Shown here piece by piece: positions 10,246 through 17,744 of a DNA stretch of 64,000 bases. The translations under genes and the position numbers were made by a program. Below the pieces are notes generated by a model. That model was not told where the DNA came from. It ran no database searches and saw only the letters and a program-made list of their open reading frames with translations. How positions within the stretch are numbered: position 1 is the stretch's first letter; every line of letters begins with the position of its first letter. This stretch comes from Aphanothece sp. CMT-3BRIN-NPC111 (GTDB taxonomy: Bacteria > Cyanobacteriota > Cyanobacteriia > Cyanobacteriales > JAHHGU01): contig JAHHGU010000011.1 of NCBI GenBank assembly GCA_019359765.1, positions 62,001-126,000 of the forward strand. The letters are read 5' to 3'.

Positions 10246-10490
10246 AAATCTGGTATGCTTTTTAAAAAGCGAGAATACAAAATTTATTCTTAATTTTGTA
10301 TAATTTGCTGATAACTTACAGGGATTTAATTCTCCCATCCCAATTGTTGCCTATGATGCTGTAATTTACAGCAACGCTTTGGGTAAAGTTAATATTATCT
10401 GTGAATCATTCAGTAATTGAATTCTGACTACTGAATTTTTCAACAAGATACCGATCTGCTAACATAATTAAAATCACAAAGGTTTGTACC

Positions 10491-10658
10491 ATGCAGTCTA
10501 AAGACAATCAATCTCAAGCCCCAATTAAAAAGCCTTACACTTCTCCTGAGCTAATTATTTATGGCAATGTGGCAGAGATTACACAAGGGGGGGGATTGAA
10601 CTCCAGCCAACCTCTGGATGCTGATTTTACTACTTATCTGCCTCTGAGTGGTACTTAA
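10491..10658 (+). CDS. Lasso peptide precursor (A protein)
   Basis: A 55-codon gene too short for routine calling, with AAAGG about nine bases before ATG. The leader carries the lasso consensus YxxPxLxxxGxxxxxT: residues 16-31 read YTSPELIIYGNVAEIT, followed by Q32 and GGG (33-35). The rest is LNSSQPLDADFTTYLPLSGT. If Gly35 is residue 1 of the core, Asp43 sits at position 9, giving a nine-residue ring. Starting at Gly33, as the usual Thr at -2 would imply, leaves no Asp/Glu at positions 7-9, so the cleavage site is uncertain. The three glycines come from a run of eight G (10587-10594), a place where an indel would shift the frame. The C-terminal Ser-Gly-Thr offers a hydroxyl for the kinase encoded downstream. 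Confidence 0.8.
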   Translation: MQSKDNQSQAPIKKPYTSPELIIYGNVAEITQGGGLNSSQPLDADFTTYLPLSGT

Positions 10659-10770
10659 CTCAAGCATACTTAAGCCGTACCTAGAGATTAGGACGATTAA
10701 ACCTCTCTACGAGCAGTTTTTATCTCAGCCGACACAGCAGAATACAATGATTATTTGGAAAATTTGTAAT
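10658..10770 (+). pseudogene. Duplicated 3' fragment of the lasso cyclase gene
   Basis: These 113 bases match 10094-10206 inside the cyclase gene without any gap and with about 11 mismatches (roughly 90 percent identity). The fragment begins on the last base of the precursor stop codon and ends in its own TAA. It has no start and only about 37 codons, so it is a remnant. It suggests a second precursor/cyclase unit was lost, or that the precursor was inserted by a duplication involving the cyclase end. Confidence 0.85.
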
Positions 10771-10841
10771 TAAGACGCGGCAGAGAATCTTGCCTCACTC
10801 CATTTGCCTTTACTTGCAGACACAGGAGTAACGCTCAAAAA

Positions 10842-12248
10842 TTGGCTTTAGAACATCTTCAAGACTCCACTTCCGTAATTGTGTCTTTATTAGTAGAGTT
10901 ATTACAACCAAAATCAATTGTTGACTTTGGTTGTAATAGCAAAGGGTGGCTAAGTTTTTTCAGGGCAGAGGAAATTAATGAACTCTGGGGAATTGCGATT
11001 GATAAAGCTCTAGAGGATTTAGAAGATTTTGAAGATAAATTATATTTATTTGATTTTAAAAATTCTTTAACACTCAACCAAAGCTTTGATTTAGCACTTT
11101 GTCTAGAAGTAGCCGAAACTATTCCCAAGCAATACACCAAGAAATTTATCGGCACACTTTCTCATCTATCACCTGTGATTTTGTTTGCTGCTGCCATTCC
11201 CATGCAGGGCAGGCGGGGTCATCTTAACGAACAGTGGCAACCTTATTGGGCACAACAATTTCAAGCACAAGGATTTGTGGCTATTGATTTTTTTAGAAAA
11301 AAACTTTGGAACAATCCAGATATTGATCCTTACTACGCTCAAAACCTGCTGCTATTTGTGCGGCAAGAATGTTTACAAGATTATCCACAATTAGCAAGTG
11401 TTGCCCAGGCTAACGATACAACAGAAATGGCACTTGTCCATCCTAAAGTGTACCTGCACAGCCTTGCCCGCAAACAAAAAGCAATTCCTCAGCTAGAAAG
11501 TGCACCCTTGGTTTCCATTATCATCCCGTGTTACGAACAGGCGCAATACTTATCTGAAGCGGTAGCCAGCGTTGTCGTTCAAACTTATAACAACTGGGAA
11601 ATTATTATTGTTAATGATGGCAGTCCCGATAACACCTCTGAAGTTGCTCAAAAGTTAATTGCTGCTTATCCTACTAAAAACATTCGTCTGCTAGAACAAG
11701 AAAATAAAGGTTCGGCTGAAGCACGCAATGCCGGAATAGCTATCGCTGCGGGTGAGTATATTTTGCCTCTAGATGCTGATGATAAACTCAGCATTAATGC
11801 ACTGGCGCTGATGCTAAAAGTTGCTCTACAGCAAGATTTACCTTGTGTTGTTTTTGGCTCTTATGAAAACTTTGGTACGGTGAATCAAATAGTTATCAGT
11901 GCTAATCTTTATTCTCCAGAAAAGCTTAAAACTCATAATGTATTACACAATTCTTCCTTATATTCAAAACAAGTTTGGGAAACAGTAGGAGGTTACGCCT
12001 CGATTGTCAATGGTTACGAAGATTGGGACTTTTGGTTAAATTGCCATAAACACCACATTCCCTTTTATGGTATTCAAGAAGTTATTTTGTATTACCGCAG
12101 AGCGCCAGTTTCGGGAATAACTAAAGCAAATCAACAAAGTGAAAGATTACACGCTCTCTTAGTCTGTCGTCACTCCGAACTTTATTCTTCAGAACAGGTT
12201 AGTCGGTATCAAGCAATTATGCAAAAAATAGCTGTAGAGGTTTCCTAA
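10842..12248 (+). CDS. Methyltransferase-like / family 2 glycosyltransferase protein
   Basis: A 468-residue two-domain protein. Residues about 1-170 resemble a class I SAM methyltransferase core (IVDFGCNSKGWL at 26-37, then FDLALCLEVAE), although catalysis is not certain. Residues from about 223 form a GT2 domain: VSIIIPCYEQ, the VQTYNNWEIIIVNDGS segment, the NKGSAEARNAG motif and a DxD-type LDADD near 310. GT2 enzymes move a sugar from a nucleotide-sugar donor. No ATG or GTG lies upstream in the open frame, so TTG at 10842 with GGAG about 13 bases before it is the best start. It follows the precursor and cyclase fragment on the same strand, which suggests lasso tailoring, by position only. 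Confidence 0.75.
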   Translation: MALEHLQDSTSVIVSLLVELLQPKSIVDFGCNSKGWLSFFRAEEINELWGIAIDKALEDLEDFEDKLYLFDFKNSLTLNQSFDLALCLEVAETIPKQYTKKFIGTLSHLSPVILFAAAIPMQGRRGHLNEQWQPYWAQQFQAQGFVAIDFFRKKLWNNPDIDPYYAQNLLLFVRQECLQDYPQLASVAQANDTTEMALVHPKVYLHSLARKQKAIPQLESAPLVSIIIPCYEQAQYLSEAVASVVVQTYNNWEIIIVNDGSPDNTSEVAQKLIAAYPTKNIRLLEQENKGSAEARNAGIAIAAGEYILPLDADDKLSINALALMLKVALQQDLPCVVFGSYENFGTVNQIVISANLYSPEKLKTHNVLHNSSLYSKQVWETVGGYASIVNGYEDWDFWLNCHKHHIPFYGIQEVILYYRRAPVSGITKANQQSERLHALLVCRHSELYSSEQVSRYQAIMQKIAVEVS

Positions 12249-12421
12249 ACTCCGCTTGTTTTTATTTATTATTTATCTTGTAAACTACCTTGAAAAAATA
12301 ATAAAGTGCGTTTAAGGTATCCTAAAGATTTTTTAGCAACAATTATTTATGTACTACAATCCCTACTGAGATTCATCAAAATTTGCCTTGAACAAAAAAT
12401 AACTTTAGGAATTTTCATGGT

Positions 12422-14752
12422 CTAATTACCAGTAAATTGAAATATTTCCTTGAGCCTTAATAAGTCTTCATTTGAAAGGGGTGAACGTAAAAAAGATGCA
12501 ACATTTGCTTCCAAATGTTCCTGACTTCCTGTTCCGAAAAGAGTTACATGAACGCCTGGCTCATGGCGACAGTAGCGATAAGCTGCATCAGTAATGCTGA
12601 CTGCGCCACTTTTATGAAAGAGAAATTCTAATTCATTTTCTTCATTTAACACCTCTAAATTGATCGATGAACGTTGCTTCAATTCTTGTATCGTCTGCTT
12701 GAAATCTTGAGGACTTCTCAAGCATTGTCTAACCGCAAACATTACCAAAACACCAATATTCTTAGAAATCGTTTTTGCAAACACACGCTCTCGTGCTGAC
12801 TGGTTAATTAGGTTAAATCCAGCCATAACGACATCCCAGCAATCATCTATAACAGCACGTTCTAACATTTGATGTGTGGGATCTGTCGTAAAACTTTCTG
12901 TAATACCAAGAAAGCGAATTTTCCCTACATCACGCAGTTTTAACAATTCTGGAACTAACTCTGTAACCGCATAATCATATTCATCACTTTTTACTCCATG
13001 AAGATGATAAATATCTATATAACTGGTGTTTAGTCGCTGTAAGCTTTTATTCAGACCGTAAACTAATTCTTTAGGAGTAATTAGTCTTCCTTTGTAAAAA
13101 ATAGTTTTTTTTGTGGAGAGGACAATATCTTCTCGTTTTCCAGAATTGATTGATTTACCTACAATTTCTTCTGTTCCATAACTCTCAGCAGTATCAATGA
13201 AATTAATTCCTAAATCCAGCGCCCGACAGACAATGGCAATAGACTCACTTTCGCTTTTTCCAGTGCTTTGCCCTAAGCGGCTATGTCCCCCACCTCCTAA
13301 ACCCATCACACTCACTTTAAGTTTTGTACGACCCAAGATTGTATATTGCATTTCTGTAGGTTTACTACTGTTGGAGGTAGCCCTCAAAAATGCTTGATGG
13401 TTAAATGATTCTGTTTCAGAATCATTTACTAATTTCTGATCTCGACCGATGCTGCTATTTTGTTGATAATATTCAAGCATTTTGCTATGTGCTTGAGTAA
13501 TAGCTGTCTGTAAATGTACAGGATCAAGTTGTAGTTTCCGAATTCTCTGATGTGGATGTCTTTGTAGCCAATAGTATAAATTAGTCGTCAGTTCAAACAT
13601 TGCCCGCTCTATCTGAGCTTCTACTGTTTTTTCTGGTAAAAATAGGCGTGGTTCGCATCGTTGATCAGGTGTAAGAAGAGTAATGTGACAGTGTCCGCTT
13701 CCTTCACCAAAGCAATCAAACTTAAGGACTTCTTCTCCATAGGCGTTAAAGGCAACTGTTGATCCTTTTCCTAAATCCCAGGATTTCCAGTAAACTTCTA
13801 AATAAACATCTTCATTAATTGTGAAGTACACCCTTTTTTTATTTATCTCCTTCTGCTTCTGTAACAGTTTTAATTTGTCGTTAACAGAGTGCTTTAGCCA
13901 TTGAGTTGCACACTGTCGATGCCGTACCACAAACCCAAGGTATCCAGCAACGCCTAAGTCTTCATCGGGTAAATTCCACTTATCGCAAAAGTATTTGAGA
14001 CTGTTTCGGTTATCCTCAACATCCCAACGCCAGAGAAAGAATTGCAGGTCGTAAACACTAAAAGGTGGTGGTGGCAAATAAGCAACTACAGCATTCGGTT
14101 CAGTGTAAATAAGTTCTCTTTGCTGCTTGACTAATAAACACAGATCAGTATGATCTGTAACATTGATCTTTTCATCAAATTGACCGACGCGCTCAAACAA
14201 ATCTGTACGAACCAGCAGACAGTGGAACTCTACACCATTACAGGACTTACGTTCTAGCGGGTCAGGCAAATCGCTGAGGCGCTGATTGGCAAGTCTAAGG
14301 TTGTGAGAATATCTGCGTTTACCCTCAAGTTCGAGAATGCACTCGTCATTTCCTGCGACATGGATAAGCTCTTGTTCGGGTTCGCCATAAAGGTAAAGTG
14401 GACCAACAATCGTAGCGTTTGTTTCTTCAGCGCATTGGACTAGATAGTTTAACCAACCTGCTGTCACCACAACGTCGTTATCAATAAAAACTATATATTT
14501 AGTTGCAACTTGTGCTAAAGCTAAGTTACGTGCCTGATTCGGCATCAGAAAATGTTCGCTACGAATAAGTTTAAATCCCCGCTCCTTTGCCTGGGTTTGC
14601 AGATACTCTTTAATCGGGCTGGGTGAATTGCCGTCTACATAAATTAGCTCAAATGGTTGCCCAGTATGAGCATAGATACTGGTGAGCGATCGCTCAGTTA
14701 TACTAAACTTCTCTCTGGGAACCACTACAATAGTGACTTGGGGATTCAACAT
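12422..14752 (-). CDS. Glycosyltransferase-aldo/keto reductase fusion
   Basis: A 776-residue fusion. Residues 1 to about 250 are a GT2 glycosyltransferase (VTIVVVPRE, YVDGNSPSP, KYIVFIDNDVVV with the DxD). A middle region of about 200 residues is not recognised. Residues about 470-776 are an aldo/keto reductase starting ILGRTKLKVSVMGLGGGGHSRLG. All four tetrad residues are visible: Asp and Tyr in FIDTAESYG, Lys in LSTKK and His in YHLHG. The start at 14752 rather than 14779 avoids overlap with the divergent gene. Only 26 bases separate the two starts, so their promoters must overlap or lie inside coding sequence. A role in modifying or supplying a sugar for the lasso product is inferred from the neighbourhood. 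Confidence 0.8.
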   Translation of the reverse strand: MLNPQVTIVVVPREKFSITERSLTSIYAHTGQPFELIYVDGNSPSPIKEYLQTQAKERGFKLIRSEHFLMPNQARNLALAQVATKYIVFIDNDVVVTAGWLNYLVQCAEETNATIVGPLYLYGEPEQELIHVAGNDECILELEGKRRYSHNLRLANQRLSDLPDPLERKSCNGVEFHCLLVRTDLFERVGQFDEKINVTDHTDLCLLVKQQRELIYTEPNAVVAYLPPPPFSVYDLQFFLWRWDVEDNRNSLKYFCDKWNLPDEDLGVAGYLGFVVRHRQCATQWLKHSVNDKLKLLQKQKEINKKRVYFTINEDVYLEVYWKSWDLGKGSTVAFNAYGEEVLKFDCFGEGSGHCHITLLTPDQRCEPRLFLPEKTVEAQIERAMFELTTNLYYWLQRHPHQRIRKLQLDPVHLQTAITQAHSKMLEYYQQNSSIGRDQKLVNDSETESFNHQAFLRATSNSSKPTEMQYTILGRTKLKVSVMGLGGGGHSRLGQSTGKSESESIAIVCRALDLGINFIDTAESYGTEEIVGKSINSGKREDIVLSTKKTIFYKGRLITPKELVYGLNKSLQRLNTSYIDIYHLHGVKSDEYDYAVTELVPELLKLRDVGKIRFLGITESFTTDPTHQMLERAVIDDCWDVVMAGFNLINQSARERVFAKTISKNIGVLVMFAVRQCLRSPQDFKQTIQELKQRSSINLEVLNEENELEFLFHKSGAVSITDAAYRYCRHEPGVHVTLFGTGSQEHLEANVASFLRSPLSNEDLLRLKEIFQFTGN

Positions 14753-14778
14753 AAATATAAGTATTAAAATTGTTGACA

Positions 14779-16455
14779 ATGCTTCAAAGCTATGCTCAAT
14801 TTCGTGAAGATATTGACCTACTAGAGTTTTTCAAACCCCAATCATCAGGCTACTACATAGATGTTGGAGCTTTTGACGGGGTAAGTTCGAGCAACACTTT
14901 CTTACTCGAACAAGCAGGCTGGCATGGTTTGTCGATCGAAGCTAATCCCGATCTTATTCTATCCCTACAGAAATCAAGACCGCATTGTACTATTGTTGCA
15001 CAAGCTGTAACTGCACCAAATAAAATAGGCATCATAAATTTTTATAAAGTTGTCAGTGATTATGCAAAACACTTACAATTATCAACCACCCAACTCACAT
15101 CGAATTTAGTAGCAAAAATTGCATCTCGCCAGGGGAAGTTCGCCACTGTTCAAGTTCCTGCAACTACATTAGATGATATTTTAGAACGTCATCAGGTTCC
15201 TTTGCGGTTCGATGTCCTATCCATTGATGTTAGCGGTTCAGAGTTGAATGCCCTTAAAGGTTTCTCTATAGAAAAGTTTCAACCGCGAATTGTAATTGTT
15301 GCAGATTACACAAGTGGTACAGGAGATGCTGTTAGCAAATACTTAACTTCCTACGGCTATCTCAGAGCATATCGTACAGTCATGAATGACTGGTATGTTC
15401 GTCCCGAAGATATTTCTTTTTTCCGCTCAAAACAAATTGAGGTAGTTCGCCAACACGAGGAATGGCAAGTTCATTCCCTATTTGGATTAGCTGTAAAAAG
15501 TAATTTTCCTTGGAGTTATCCTTTAGCATTAGCAACGGAAACGCCTGACTTAAGTTTCACCTGTACTTCAGAAGCACCCTTAACTGTTAATTTATTATAT
15601 TTACAACCAATATGTGCTGGTTCTCCCTTACATATAGACGGCCAGTACAACTGGTCTATATATCATATAAATGACTGTTTTGTTTTGCGTTTCAGCGACG
15701 GAATTGATTATTATATATGGTGCGATCGCATTGTCTGTCATCTGCGAGATCCTTTGCAAAGTCGGATGGTAGAAGTGGGTTTTATTTCTTCTGCTATGGC
15801 TTTTTGGATGGAACAGCAAGACCGCATAGCACTTCATGCTTCTGCTGTTGTCGTAGCTGGAAAAGCAGTAGGATTTTTAGCGAATAAAGGCACAGGCAAA
15901 ACGCTACTAGCTGTTATTTTGATGCAGTTAGGTTATCCTTTGTTAACTGATGATATTTTGCCTATATTTAAGCAGGATCAGCATTTCCTCGGCTATCCTG
16001 GCTATCCACTGATGCGGATTTGGTTGGATGAAGCTAGCTATTTATTGGGTGATGATGAACTAGCTCAAAACTTAGAATTTGTACATCCCTCTTTCGCTAA
16101 ACGCCGTCTTCCTGTCGGTTCCAAAGGTTTTGATTATTTTTGTGAAACGCCTCAACCTTTAGCCTGTCTCTATCTACCAGAACGCCGAGATCCAAATCAG
16201 TGGGGTACTGAGATTGTCATTACTCCTGTCTCTCCCCAACCAGCAATTATTGAATTAATTCGCTATTCTTTTGCTGCTTCCAAAGTAAAAGCAATAGGAA
16301 CAGCAGCCCAACGTTTAACTAGGCTAACCCAAATTGCTCAGGAAGTCCCAATACGGCGGCTGATATATCCCTCTGGTTTTGAACATATACCCTGTCTGCA
16401 ACGGGCAATTTTAGATGATTTAGAGGATATCACACAGGTTGAGTTATTTTCTTGA
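14779..16455 (+). CDS. FkbM-type methyltransferase-HPr-kinase-like fusion
   Basis: A 558-residue fusion. Residues 1 to about 220 match FkbM methyltransferases (SQFRED-like start, YYIDVGAFDGVSSSNTFLLE, IEANPDL, DVLSIDVSGSELNALKGF). Residues about 240-558 match the HPr kinase-like proteins of RiPP clusters: ALHASAVVVAGKAVGF, then a Walker A NKGTGKT near 370 and LLTDDILPI. Homologous kinases phosphorylate the C-terminal Ser of lasso precursors such as paeninodin; here the precursor ends Ser-Gly-Thr. FkbM enzymes usually methylate hydroxyl groups, so the fusion could phosphorylate and methylate the same tail or a sugar on it, which is inference. A start at 14779 (ATG) is preferred to TTG at 14770. 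No clear ribosome-binding site is seen. Confidence 0.8.
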   Translation: MLQSYAQFREDIDLLEFFKPQSSGYYIDVGAFDGVSSSNTFLLEQAGWHGLSIEANPDLILSLQKSRPHCTIVAQAVTAPNKIGIINFYKVVSDYAKHLQLSTTQLTSNLVAKIASRQGKFATVQVPATTLDDILERHQVPLRFDVLSIDVSGSELNALKGFSIEKFQPRIVIVADYTSGTGDAVSKYLTSYGYLRAYRTVMNDWYVRPEDISFFRSKQIEVVRQHEEWQVHSLFGLAVKSNFPWSYPLALATETPDLSFTCTSEAPLTVNLLYLQPICAGSPLHIDGQYNWSIYHINDCFVLRFSDGIDYYIWCDRIVCHLRDPLQSRMVEVGFISSAMAFWMEQQDRIALHASAVVVAGKAVGFLANKGTGKTLLAVILMQLGYPLLTDDILPIFKQDQHFLGYPGYPLMRIWLDEASYLLGDDELAQNLEFVHPSFAKRRLPVGSKGFDYFCETPQPLACLYLPERRDPNQWGTEIVITPVSPQPAIIELIRYSFAASKVKAIGTAAQRLTRLTQIAQEVPIRRLIYPSGFEHIPCLQRAILDDLEDITQVELFS

Positions 16456-16475
16456 CAGAAGCAATCTGAGACGTA

Positions 16476-16533
16476 TTTGCTTTTTATAAAGCTAGTTTAG
16501 GGCTTGTTTGGGCTTAGAAATTTTAAAGTCCCG
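16476..16533 (+). repeat. Right flanking direct repeat of the lasso island
   Basis: It resembles 7686-7731 in the same orientation: TTTGC, TATAAAGCTAGTTT, GGGCTT, AAATTT, AGTCCCG in order, with about a dozen extra bases in the middle. It begins 21 bases after the last island gene. Confidence 0.55.
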
Positions 16534-16669
16534 CTAACGGGTGGTTAAACACTCTTAAGGCTTAGGCAACTAGTTCAACGAGCAGCTGTTCTAAAAGATA
16601 AGGGGAAAAGGCAGAAAGCTAGCTTTTCCCCTTACTCTGCCAGAAAAGTGGTATGGGCTATTAATTAGC

Positions 16670-17227
16670 TTACTTAATTAGTGTTGCAGTTATCCTCATA
16701 TTTTTATTTTTCAAATGTTCCCCCTTATTCACTTGCACTGGGTTATTCCACCCTGTAGGAGAAATATATACAACATTTACGCTTGTAGTCCATTTCTGAG
16801 GGCTGGTGGCAAACACATAAATCGGTTTACCTGTAGCAGATGTTGGAACAGACAAATTGTATTGACAACTAACTTGGATATTGCCTGTAGCTTTGACTGA
16901 TTGCCCTATTTTTTTGTAGTTGGGAATAGATAGTCCTAGCTCTCCTGGAGGTGGAGGAGGTGCAGGAATAGCTTCTGCAATATAAACCTCAATATCCTGG
17001 CAAGCGAAGTCAGGCTGACCACCATTATTACTGCCGCTATTTGTAATATTGCCGCTAATGCTCGAAAAGACAATAAGAGGCGGAAAGAGCCCTGGGTTAA
17101 TCTCTAATCTGGGTTTGATTGGTTCCAATGTCGGTCTTATCTGGGCACCTGCTAATCCCGCTGTAGCGGCTAGGGATGTTAAGACGGTTACTGCTGCCAC
17201 TAAAGTCTTAGAAAGCTTGAAGTTCAT
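16670..17227 (-). CDS. Secreted protein of unknown function
   Basis: A 185-residue protein with AAGGAGCAGACTC before ATG at 17227 and a clear signal peptide (hydrophobic VAAVTVLTSLAATAGLAG, cleavage near GAQ). The mature protein has a proline run (APPPPPG), two cysteines about 35 residues apart (FACQD and VSCQYN) and alternating strand-like segments ending RITATLIK. No family is recognised. It shares a two-part upstream motif with the secreted gene at 7018-7518, and the two genes sit one on each side of the lasso island in the same orientation. Confidence 0.7.
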   Translation of the reverse strand: MNFKLSKTLVAAVTVLTSLAATAGLAGAQIRPTLEPIKPRLEINPGLFPPLIVFSSISGNITNSGSNNGGQPDFACQDIEVYIAEAIPAPPPPPGELGLSIPNYKKIGQSVKATGNIQVSCQYNLSVPTSATGKPIYVFATSPQKWTTSVNVVYISPTGWNNPVQVNKGEHLKNKNMRITATLIK

Positions 17228-17292
17228 GAGTCTGCTCCTTGAGTTGCGCGTTAGTTGGATAACTGGCGTGTGTTTTACGCTTACATTGACTC

Positions 17293-17322
17293 AATAGGTT
17301 GGACTCGGTTTTTTTATGCAGT
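17293..17322 (-). promoter_or_regulatory. Bipartite upstream motif shared by two secreted-protein genes (copy 2)
   Basis: Read on the minus strand: ACTGCATAAAA, nine bases, CCAACCTATT, 66 bases before the start at 17227. Blocks and spacing are identical to those at 7598-7627, while the spacer differs. That argues for a functional site rather than a simple copy. Confidence 0.55.
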
Positions 17323-17492
17323 ATTCTAGGCTGGTAAGCTAATGTGCCTTGAAGTTGCATCACTAGATCGCCAGAACGGCGCTCCAGAAAAGGGCAGGCC
17401 TGATTCACTGTCATGGTAGAAAAAATTATTAGTTGAGAAAACCAGGCTTGGGGGGTCTCCCCCCAAACCCCCTCCGACTTGTACCAGTCGCA

Positions 17493-17621
17493 ATAACCCG
17501 CCAGGGGTTTAAACCCCTGGCTAATAGCTAAAGTCGTCTTGAGACAACTGGATAAGAATTTTAGTCCACGCTTTGTGGACTTGAGCTATAAGCTGTAGAA
17601 CTTGAGTTCTTGGCGGGTTAT
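17493..17621. repeat. 129-bp multi-hairpin element with 10-bp terminal inverted repeats
   Basis: Ends ATAACCCGCC (17493-17502) and GGCGGGTTAT (17612-17621) are perfect complements. Inside are a 20-base perfect palindrome (17501-17520), the linker CTAATAGCTAAAGTC, a GTCT/AGAC stem (17535-17544), an AGTCCAC/GTGGACT stem (17563-17581) and a GAAC/GTTC stem. It could fold as one branched RNA or cruciform. Related units occur at 43945-44070 and 1025-1055. This is MITE-like or REP-like; no transposase is present. Confidence 0.75.
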
Positions 17622-17716
17622 GAGGCAAGCTTGAGAATGGTGCCAGATCTCAATTTGATCGATTTGATGCTGATTTTGCTTTCTAGACAGAGTGTTGAGC
17701 TAAAAATTAATAATTT

Positions 17717-17744
17717 AAAACTCAAAACTCAAAACTCAAAACTT
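17717..17744. repeat. Heptamer tandem repeat overlapping a stop codon
   Basis: Four copies of AAAACTC, the last changed to AAAACTT, span the stop codon (17736-17738) of the sensor kinase. Slippage here could alter the last codons. Short heptamer arrays of this sort are common in cyanobacterial intergenic DNA. Confidence 0.8.

Larger units (their letters stand above)
17228..17735. other. Intergenic region with shared motif and structured repeat element
   Basis: No gene is recognised. It holds the bipartite upstream motif (17293-17322), the folded repeat element (17493-17621) and the start of a 7-bp tandem repeat next to the sensor kinase stop. Confidence 0.6.
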
